Shown here: piece by piece, positions 33,151 to 39,937 of the stretch
How the letters are laid out: every line of letters starts with the position of its first letter
How positions within the stretch are numbered: position 1 is the stretch's first letter
Assembly (NCBI GenBank): GCA_046703825.1
Contig: JBJKSO010000061.1
Location: forward strand, 1 to 55,419
Direction of reading: 5' to 3'
DNA: 55,419 nucleotides
Source of the DNA: JBJKSO01 sp046703825
GTDB lineage: Bacteria; Chloroflexota; Dormibacteria; Aeolococcales; Bog-877
The notes under the pieces: generated by a model
Told to the model about the DNA's origin: nothing
What the model saw: only the letters and a program-made list of their open reading frames with translations
Database searches by the model: none
Position numbers and translations under genes: made by a program

Positions 33151-34082
33151 GGCCGGGGAATCCTGATCCGGCGCCCGCGCAGGTAGTCGGCGGTCGGCAT
33201 CTGCCGGCCTCCGGGGGGTTGGACGGTCTGGCAGCAGAAAGCGCCGTCCTGCGTTCGCAGCAACACTCCCCCGGAGCACTCGCCCAAAATCTCCCCCGCC
33301 CGCGCTTTGACCGAAGATTCTGGCAGCCGGCTTGGCTCGCCAGCGATCAACTTCACCACCGCACCGGCGAGGGGGACCGTGGTCCCCGGCCAGGGTGCCA
33401 GCGCCCTCACCCTTCGGTCGATCTCGCGCGTCTCCAGCCGCCATTCCAGCTCGCCATCCTGACGGCGCAGCCGCGAGCAGTAGGTGGCCGCGCTCTCATC
33501 CTGCAGACGCGACTCGGCGTCACCGCGCTCGAGCCGGTCCAGCACCCCGGGGAGTGCAGAGGCGGCAAGTTCAGCAAGCTGCTCCGTTAGCCGCGGCGTG
33601 GTGGCGCGCTCCTCAACCCGCCAAGGTTGCTGGGTCAGGACCGGTCCCGAGTCCAGCGCCTTCCTCATCTGGAAGATGCTGACCCCGCTCACGGAGTCCC
33701 CGGCCAGGATGGTCGCAGCCACCGGCGAGGCGCCCCGGTGGCGAGGCAGCAGGGATGGATGCACGCCCACACCACCGAACTGGAGCGACTCTAGGATCCG
33801 CTCCCCCACCATGAGTCCGTAGGCCGCCACCACCAGGGCCTGCGGCTCAAGCTCGGCGGTCGCACCCCGCCACCACCCGAGCCCGAGGCGCTCGGGCTGG
33901 GCAACCGGAAGCGCCAGCTCGCGCGCGAGCTCCAGAACCGGGCGCGCCGCCTGACCACCCCTGCTGCCCGGCCGGTCCGGCGGGGTGAGCACCAGCAGCG
34001 GTCGGTGCGCAGTCTCTGCCAGCGCGCGCAGGACCGGCAGGGAGAAGCTGCTGGAACCGGCGAAGACCAGGCGCATGACCAC
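33147..34082 (-). CDS. fmt: Methionyl-tRNA formyltransferase
   Basis: The 311-residue protein has the formyltransferase catalytic domain (about 1-195) with the folate/formyl motif HPSLLPRHRGASPV, which contains the SLLP-x-x-RG signature, and the SGVSIFQMRKALDSGPVL block. The C-terminal tRNA-binding OB-like domain lies at about 205-305. It formylates initiator Met-tRNA. The GTG at 34082 and ATG at 34076 are both possible starts. It is 73 bp downstream of priA and coupled to smpB. A def gene, often next to fmt, is absent here. Confidence 0.93.
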   Translation of the reverse strand: MVMRLVFAGSSSFSLPVLRALAETAHRPLLVLTPPDRPGSRGGQAARPVLELARELALPVAQPERLGLGWWRGATAELEPQALVVAAYGLMVGERILESLQFGGVGVHPSLLPRHRGASPVAATILAGDSVSGVSIFQMRKALDSGPVLTQQPWRVEERATTPRLTEQLAELAASALPGVLDRLERGDAESRLQDESAATYCSRLRRQDGELEWRLETREIDRRVRALAPWPGTTVPLAGAVVKLIAGEPSRLPESSVKARAGEILGECSGGVLLRTQDGAFCCQTVQPPGGRQMPTADYLRGRRIRIPRP

Positions 34083-34155
34083 CTCCAGGAATTGCCGCCG
34101 GGGTTGGGCGGAGCGCCGATCGTACGTTAGAGCCCGGGCGGCTCAAGTTCCTCGG

Positions 34156-36141
34156 CTACGAAGGATCGACGTCGACGGCCCAGCCAGGCCCGCTGGGCAA
34201 AAGTGGCCGGGCCGCGCTCAGGTCGGGGCCGCGGAGCGTCACCTGCCAGCGGTAGAGGGAGCGCAGCCGGGGGATGAAGGCGGGGCTCGGCCCCAGCACT
34301 TCGATCCCGGCGCCGGCCAGCTCCCGCCCGAGCTGGAGGGCCACCTCTTGGGCCTCGGCCTGCACCCGCTGATCGATGGCTCCGCTGCGGGTCAGCACCA
34401 GCAGGCGCGAGTAGGGTGGGAATCCCAGTTCACCGCGGGCGCGCAGCTCCAGCGAGGCGAAACCTTCATAGTCGTGGGCGCTGGCGTGGGTGACGGCTGG
34501 GTGCTCCGGGCTGTAGGTCTGCAGCACCACCTGGGCCGGCTCGTCGCCGCGGCCGGCCCGGCCCGCCACCTGGGTCAGCAGCGAAAAGGTGCGTTCCGAG
34601 GCACGGAAGTCGGGGAAGTGCAGGGCGATGTCGGCGTTGACGATGCCCACCAACCTGACCCCGGGCAGATCCCAGCCTTTGGCCACCATCTGGGTGCCGA
34701 TCAGGAGATCGGCCTCGCGGTCGGCGAAGGCCTCGTAGATCTCGCGGTGGGCGTCCCGATGGGACACCGTGTCCCGGTCCATGCGCAGAATCCGCGCATT
34801 GGGCCAGAGCGACTTGGCCTCGGCCTCCAGGCGCTCGGTCCCCGCTCCCAGGGCTCGCAGCAGGCGGCTGCCGCAGCTGGGGCAGCTGTCGGGGAGGTCG
34901 AGCTGGTAGCCACAGTAGTGGCATGTGCAGCCCCGCTCCCGGGCGTGCAGGGTCAGTGAGACCGAGCAGTTCGGGCAACCCAGAGCCTCGCCGCAGCTGC
35001 GGCAGAGCACCACGCTCGAGGTGCCGCGGCGGTTGAGGAACAGGATCGCCTGGCCCTGCTCTGACAGGGTCGTGCTCACCAGCTGCTCGAGCCGGCGGGA
35101 GAGCGGCGAGCGATTGCCCCACGCCAGCTCGGCGCGCAGGTCGACGATCTCGACTGGTGGCAGCGGTCGGCCGGCAAAGCGTCCGGGCAGCCGCAGCATC
35201 TGGGGACCGCCTTCCTTCCGCCGGGCTTCGTCGTAGGACTCCAGGGTTGGGGTGGCGCTCCCCAGCACCACCGGCACCGAGAGCAGCCGGCCGAGAGCGC
35301 GGGCAACTGTCACCGCGTGGTAGCGAGGGGTCCGGTCGTACTGCTTGTAGGAGGTTGAGTCCTCCTCGTCCACGATGATCAGCCCGAGCCCGGGCAGGGG
35401 GGCGAAAACCGCGCTGCGGGAGCCGACCACCACCCGGGCGTCCCCGCGCCGGACGCGGCGCCACTCGCCGGCGCGCTGGCCTGGCGTCAATCCGGAGTGG
35501 AGAACCGCCAGCTGCCCCGGGAAGTGGGAAGAGAAGCGCCGGACGGTCTGGGGCGTCAGCGAGATCTCGGGGATGAGCAGGAGAGCGTCGCGACCCAGGT
35601 CGATCACCCGCCGGATGGCGGCCAGATAGACCTCGGTCTTGCCCGCCCCGGTCACCCCGAAGAGCAGGAACTCGCCTCCCGACCCGCCGTCGAGCGCGCT
35701 GCGGATAGGCGCGAAGGCCTCCTCTTGGGCGGCGGTGAGGGTGAGTGCGGGCCGGTCCTTGCCGGCCGTGCCGGCCGCTGAGCCTGGCGCCTTCTTGGCC
35801 CGCGGTCTGCCGCCGGGGCGGCCGGACCGGAGCCCCGGGGGGACCATCGCTCGCACCACCTCGGCCAGTGGACAGAGGTAATAGTCGGCGATCCAGTGGG
35901 CGAGCTCGAGCTGGTGCTCCTGAAGCAACGGCTCGTGATCACGGATGGATTCCACGTCTTTCAGGGCCGCGTGAGGGGACGCCTCCAGCAGCTCCAGCAC
36001 ATAGGCGAAGACGCGGCGCCGCCCGAACGGCACCACAACCCGTTGACCGGGGCGCACCTCGCCACGGAGCGGTTCCGGGACGGCGTAGTCGTACAGCCCC
36101 GCGGGAGTACCCGCCGCCAGATCGGGTACCACCCGAACCAC
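34156..36141 (-). CDS. priA: Primosomal replication-restart helicase PriA
   Basis: The 661-residue protein has the N-terminal DNA-binding domain (about 1-100). The helicase core begins with Walker A GVTGAGKTE (about 162-170), and motif II reads DEED (about 258-261). The zinc-binding loops hold paired cysteines in CRSCGEALGCPNC, CHYCG and CPSCG, and motif VI is QVAGRAGRGDEPAQ. The C-terminal domain ends at residue 661. PriA reloads the replisome at stalled forks. Motif II is DEED rather than the usual DEEH-D of PriA. The GTG at 36141 was chosen because GAGGG precedes it and the family N terminus begins there. It lies 38 bp below coaBC. Confidence 0.93.
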   Translation of the reverse strand: MVRVVPDLAAGTPAGLYDYAVPEPLRGEVRPGQRVVVPFGRRRVFAYVLELLEASPHAALKDVESIRDHEPLLQEHQLELAHWIADYYLCPLAEVVRAMVPPGLRSGRPGGRPRAKKAPGSAAGTAGKDRPALTLTAAQEEAFAPIRSALDGGSGGEFLLFGVTGAGKTEVYLAAIRRVIDLGRDALLLIPEISLTPQTVRRFSSHFPGQLAVLHSGLTPGQRAGEWRRVRRGDARVVVGSRSAVFAPLPGLGLIIVDEEDSTSYKQYDRTPRYHAVTVARALGRLLSVPVVLGSATPTLESYDEARRKEGGPQMLRLPGRFAGRPLPPVEIVDLRAELAWGNRSPLSRRLEQLVSTTLSEQGQAILFLNRRGTSSVVLCRSCGEALGCPNCSVSLTLHARERGCTCHYCGYQLDLPDSCPSCGSRLLRALGAGTERLEAEAKSLWPNARILRMDRDTVSHRDAHREIYEAFADREADLLIGTQMVAKGWDLPGVRLVGIVNADIALHFPDFRASERTFSLLTQVAGRAGRGDEPAQVVLQTYSPEHPAVTHASAHDYEGFASLELRARGELGFPPYSRLLVLTRSGAIDQRVQAEAQEVALQLGRELAGAGIEVLGPSPAFIPRLRSLYRWQVTLRGPDLSAARPLLPSGPGWAVDVDPS

Positions 36142-36179
36142 CCCGCCCTCGGTCGCGGTCAAATCAGGGGCCCGGGACC

Positions 36180-37430
36180 TCAGACAGAAGGCGGAACGAG
36201 CGCGGCGGCGGCGTCCAGGATCCGGATTGCCATCGCCTCCTTGCTCTGCCACTCCAGCCTGACGGGCGGCTGATCTGGTCGCAAGAGGTAGGCCTCCGCC
36301 ATGGCGCCGCCCATGGCGGAATGCTTCCCGGTCACGGGATTGGCCACCAGCATGTCGCACCGCTTGGCCCGCAGCTTGGCCTGGCCGCGGCTGAGCACCT
36401 CCTCGGTCTCGGCGGCGAAGCCCACCACGGCGCAGCCGCGGGGACGGTTGGCCAGCAGGTCCGCCAGCACGTCCACGGTCGGGACCAGCTCCAGCTCCAG
36501 CGTCGGGCGGCCTTGGCGGTGCAGCTTGGAGGTGCTGGCCTCGGCAGGTCGGAAGTCGGCCACCGCCGCCGCCATCAACACCAGGTTCGTCTCAGCCAGG
36601 CGCTCCCGGCATGCCTGGCGCATCTCCTCCGCGGTGTCTACCAGCACCACCTCCACCCCGGGTGGGGCCTCGCCCGGAACGGTGGTGACCAGGACGACCC
36701 GGGCACCGCGGCGCGCCGCCTCTTGGGCGAGGGCGAACCCGGTGCGGCCGCTGCTGCGGTTGCCCAGGTAGCGCACCGGATCGATCGGCTCGCGGGTGCC
36801 GCCCGCGGTCACCAGCACCCGCCATCCGCGCAGGTTTGCTGAGGCGCCGCCGGATCCGAGCAGGAGCTCCTCCAAAGCCCGCAGGATCTCCTCGGGTTCA
36901 GCCATCCGGCCCTCTCCTTCGCGGCCGCTCGCAAGTCTGCCGCTGGCCGGGCCAACCACGGACGCCCCACGGCTCAGCAGCGTGGCGAGGTTGGCCCGAG
37001 TGGCCCGGTGGCGCCACATCGCCGTCTCCATGGCCGGCGCGAGCAGGATGGGCGCGGTGCTGGCAAGCAGGGTGGAACTGACCACTTCATCGGCGAGGCC
37101 GGTAGCCAGTCGGGCGATGGTGTTGGCGGTGGCGGGCACCACCAGGTTGCACTCGGCCCAGCTGCTCAAGTCCAGATGGGCCATGCCGGCCCCCTCCTCA
37201 CCGGCGGGGAGGCGCCCGCGGGTGGGCGGGAAGAGCCGCCAGCTGACCGGATGGCCGGACAGTGAGCGCAGCGCCACCGGGGTGACGAAGCGCACTGCGG
37301 AAGGGGTCATGGCCACCCTCACCTCCGCTCCGCGCTTTCTGAGCTCGGTGATCAGCGCCGGGACCTTGACCGCGGCCACCCCTCCGCAGACGCAGACCAG
37401 CACCCGGCGCCCGGCCAGAGTCTGGCTCAC
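36180..37430 (-). CDS. coaBC: Bifunctional phosphopantothenoylcysteine decarboxylase/phosphopantothenate-cysteine ligase
   Basis: The 416-residue protein has a flavoprotein decarboxylase half (CoaC, about 1-185) with CVCGGVAAVK and PAMETAMW, in which the usual PAMN Asn is replaced by Glu. A ligase half (CoaB, about 195-416) follows with VTAGGTREPIDPVRYLGNRSSG and VLMAAAVADFRP. It carries out two steps of coenzyme A synthesis, joining cysteine to 4'-phosphopantothenate and then decarboxylating. The GTG start overlaps the gmk stop (GTGA). The order gmk-coaBC without rpoZ between them is noted separately. Confidence 0.93.
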   Translation of the reverse strand: MSQTLAGRRVLVCVCGGVAAVKVPALITELRKRGAEVRVAMTPSAVRFVTPVALRSLSGHPVSWRLFPPTRGRLPAGEEGAGMAHLDLSSWAECNLVVPATANTIARLATGLADEVVSSTLLASTAPILLAPAMETAMWRHRATRANLATLLSRGASVVGPASGRLASGREGEGRMAEPEEILRALEELLLGSGGASANLRGWRVLVTAGGTREPIDPVRYLGNRSSGRTGFALAQEAARRGARVVLVTTVPGEAPPGVEVVLVDTAEEMRQACRERLAETNLVLMAAAVADFRPAEASTSKLHRQGRPTLELELVPTVDVLADLLANRPRGCAVVGFAAETEEVLSRGQAKLRAKRCDMLVANPVTGKHSAMGGAMAEAYLLRPDQPPVRLEWQSKEAMAIRILDAAAALVPPSV

Positions 37431-38017
37431 CGGGCTTCCAGCTCCCGCTTCAGCAAAGCCAGGATCTCCGCCACCGCCCGGTCCACGTCGTCGTTCACAA
37501 CCACATGGTCGTACCAGGCGGCCTCGCTCAGCTCGCGGTCGGCGTCGTTGGTCCGGGTGGTCAGCTCCTCGGCACTCTCGGTCTCCCGCTTCAGGAGCCG
37601 CTCCAGCAGCACCTCGCGCGAGGGTGGCGCCAGGAATATGAAGCATGCGTCGCCGCCGCGTCGCCGCAGCTGGGCGGCCCCCTGCACGTCGATCTTGAGC
37701 AGGACGTCCTCGCCGTGGTCGCGGAGTTCGTCGACCCGGCGGCGCGAGGTCCCATAGAGGTTGCCGTGCACCCGGGCCGCCTCCAGAAACTCCCCGCCGC
37801 GGCCCAGCTCGTCGAACTCCTCCTCGCTCACGAAGGAGTAGTCCTGGCCGTCGCACTCCCCCGGCCGGCGGCCCCGGGTGGTGTAGGCGACCGGCTTGCG
37901 CAGGGTTGGATCCAGCTGACGCAGGCGGCGGATCACCGTGTCCTTGCCGACACCGCTCGGGCCGGAGAGCACCACCAGCCTCCCCCGCCGCCTCTGGTCC
38001 GCGCCACTAGTGGTCAA
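37427..38017 (-). CDS. gmk: Guanylate kinase
   Basis: The 196-residue protein has the P-loop SGPSGVGKDT at about residues 18-27. The GMP-binding motifs are AYTTRGRRPGECDGQDYSFV and EFLEAARVHGNLYGTSR, with IDVQGAAQLRRR after them. It phosphorylates GMP to GDP. The TTG at 38017 overlaps the rluD stop (TTGA) and gives the usual length. It is cotranslated with coaBC downstream. Confidence 0.95.
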   Translation of the reverse strand: MTTSGADQRRRGRLVVLSGPSGVGKDTVIRRLRQLDPTLRKPVAYTTRGRRPGECDGQDYSFVSEEEFDELGRGGEFLEAARVHGNLYGTSRRRVDELRDHGEDVLLKIDVQGAAQLRRRGGDACFIFLAPPSREVLLERLLKRETESAEELTTRTNDADRELSEAAWYDHVVVNDDVDRAVAEILALLKRELEAR

Positions 38018-38964
38018 GGAAGCTTTGAATTTACGCGATCCCAGGGCCAGGCGGGGGTGCTGCCCGGGGCCGCTCCCGAGCTGGCGCGCAGCTCGGCCAG
38101 CTCGTCCGGGAGCGGGCTGGTGAACGTTAGCGGTCGGCCGCTGCCTGGGTGCCGCAGGTGCAGGCTGGCCGCGTGCAGGGCGGGGCGCTCGCCTCCAGGG
38201 CGCAGACCGTAGATAGGGTCATTGACCAGCGGGTGAGAGATGTAGGCCAGGTGCACCCGGATCTGGTGGGTACGGCCGGTCAGGAGCCGCACCCTGAGCG
38301 CGGTGCGCTGCTCGAGGCGCTCCAGCACGAAGAATTCCGTGATCGCCTCCCGTCCATCCGCCCGCACCGCCATGCGGCGCGGGCGGGCCGGGTCCCGCCC
38401 CAGGGCCGCCTCGATCCTGCCCGACTCCTCCCGGATCGTCCCCTCCGCCAGCGCCCAGTACTCGCGGCCGAGCTCGCGGGTCCGTAGCTGGCGGGCGAGT
38501 TCACGGTGGGCGGCGTCGCTGCGGGCCAGCACCAGTAGGCCGCTGGTGTTGCGGTCCAGGCGATGCACGATTCCGGGCCGCTCCGGGCCAGCCAGGCTCG
38601 ACCACGGTCCACCCCACTGGCCGAGCTGCTGCGCCAGGGTCTCTTCGCGGCGTCCGATCCCCGGGTGCACCGTGAGCCCGGCCGGCTTGTCCACCACCAC
38701 GATCGCCTCGTCCTGGTACACCACCCGGCCCCGGGGCACCGGCGGGCCTGCCGCAGCCGGTTCCCCGCTGACCTCGACCCGCTCTCCAGCACGCAGGCAA
38801 TGGGACCCGCGAACAACCCTGGCTGCGCCGACCCGCACCGAGCCCGCCCGGATCAGCCGCTGGGCCGAGCTACGCGATCCACCCAGACGGGCGGCGAGGA
38901 AGTGGTCGAGCCGCGCCCCCGAGCCGGACTCGTCCACGGTCCAGGCCCGGCTGGTCTCGCTCAC
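38014..38964 (-). CDS. rluD: RluA/RluD-family pseudouridine synthase
   Basis: The 316-residue protein has an N-terminal S4 RNA-binding domain (about 15-70, ARLDHFLAARLGGSRSSAQRLIRAG). A catalytic domain follows, with GIVHRLDRNTSGLLVLAR (the catalytic Asp in HRLD), TEFFVLER and TGRTHQIRVHLAYISHPLVND. It isomerises uridines in 23S rRNA. The exact target, such as the helix-69 uridines, is inferred from the position next to lspA and the family pattern. The GTG start overlaps the lspA stop (GTGA). Confidence 0.9.
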   Translation of the reverse strand: MSETSRAWTVDESGSGARLDHFLAARLGGSRSSAQRLIRAGSVRVGAARVVRGSHCLRAGERVEVSGEPAAAGPPVPRGRVVYQDEAIVVVDKPAGLTVHPGIGRREETLAQQLGQWGGPWSSLAGPERPGIVHRLDRNTSGLLVLARSDAAHRELARQLRTRELGREYWALAEGTIREESGRIEAALGRDPARPRRMAVRADGREAITEFFVLERLEQRTALRVRLLTGRTHQIRVHLAYISHPLVNDPIYGLRPGGERPALHAASLHLRHPGSGRPLTFTSPLPDELAELRASSGAAPGSTPAWPWDRVNSKLP

Positions 38965-39578
38965 CCCCGATGGGAAGAGGTCGGCTGCCGCGAGCCGAGC
39001 AGGCTGCGCAACACCAGCAGCACCACCGCCACCGTGATGCCCATGTCGGCCACGTTGAAGACGGGCCAGTCGGGCAGCTGGATGAAGTCGAGCACGTAGC
39101 CCTGGACGATTCGATCCAGCGCGTTGGAGCAGGCACCCCCGAGGAGCAGGCCCACCGCGACCTGCACCCACCAGGGCTCGCGGGCCAGGGCGCGCCAGCG
39201 CCAGACAATGCCGGCCACGACCACCGCGGCCACCCCGACGAAGAGCCAGCCGTAGTCGGGCAGCAGGCTGAACGCCGCGCCGCTGTTCTCAATCACGTGG
39301 ATCCGGATCGGCGAGGGCGCGAAGAGCTGCTGTCCCAGCCGCAGCGAGTGGGCTACCCAGAACTTGCTGAGGCGGTCGGCGGCAAACCAGAGCACCGCCG
39401 CCAGCGCGAGCCAGCGGGGCCAGCCGGTGACGCGGGGAGGAGCCAGAGCGGGCGCGCCCGAGCCTTCAGTCGCGCCGAGCCTCCTTGCAAGGGATGCACT
39501 TGGTGGCGTAGGGCAAAGCGCGCAGGCGCTCGATGTCGATCTCCTTGCCGCAGCTGCGGCAGAAGCCGTACTCGCCAC
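38961..39578 (-). CDS. lspA: Lipoprotein signal peptidase (signal peptidase II)
   Basis: The conserved protein begins near 39440 and is about 155 residues long. It has four transmembrane helices and the family's active-site blocks ENSGAAFSLLPD, LGGACSNALDRIVQGYVLDF (first catalytic Asp) and VFNVADMGITV (second catalytic Asp). It cuts signal peptides from prolipoproteins such as the DUF4232 and COG4315 proteins encoded in this window. The start is unresolved. The only in-frame ATG/GTG/TTG is GTG at 39578, which would overlap traR by 113 bp and has no ribosome site. CTG at 39446 gives the normal length (161 residues), but its nearest AGGAGG is about 30 bp upstream. Confidence 0.85.
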   Translation of the reverse strand: MASTASAAAAARRSTSSACALCPTPPSASLARRLGATEGSGAPALAPPRVTGWPRWLALAAVLWFAADRLSKFWVAHSLRLGQQLFAPSPIRIHVIENSGAAFSLLPDYGWLFVGVAAVVVAGIVWRWRALAREPWWVQVAVGLLLGGACSNALDRIVQGYVLDFIQLPDWPVFNVADMGITVAVVLLVLRSLLGSRQPTSSHRG

Positions 39579-39834
39579 GGTCCAAGCGACCCAGCGCGTC
39601 CTTGCACTGCTCGTACATCTGGTTCAGGTTGTCGCGGATGGCGAGCAGCCGCTCGTGCTCCTCCATCTCCCCCGCGTGCTCGGTGGGGTGCTCGTGGAAG
39701 GGCGCCGAGCTGCCGTTGTTGGAGATGCCGCGAAGCTGCCCCAGCTCGTGCTCGAGCCGCGACTTCTCCGAATCCACTTGCTGGCGGATTTCGGCGAGAT
39801 CGCGCTCACGGGTTGAACTGGGCACGTCAGTCAT
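39466..39834 (-). CDS. TraR/DksA-family C4 zinc-finger protein
   Basis: The 122-residue protein has a helical coiled-coil region (about 8-80). The TraR/DksA zinc finger lies at about 92-118 with CRSCGKEIDIERLRALPYATKCIPC, in which all four cysteines are kept. Family members bind the RNA polymerase secondary channel and change promoter choice. It sits between ileS and lspA, as in many Chloroflexota-like and Firmicutes genomes. The coil is shorter than in DksA, so it may not act with ppGpp. It starts at an ATG. Confidence 0.87.
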   Translation of the reverse strand: MTDVPSSTRERDLAEIRQQVDSEKSRLEHELGQLRGISNNGSSAPFHEHPTEHAGEMEEHERLLAIRDNLNQMYEQCKDALGRLDRGEYGFCRSCGKEIDIERLRALPYATKCIPCKEARRD

Positions 39835-39937
39835 GGCGGATTCCTCGTTGCGTCAGTGGCGGACCACATGCTCCCGGTGGTGCCGGCAAGCGGCTGAATT
39901 ATGAGCACTCGCGGGTTGCGGTCGAGCGGGTCTAGTT

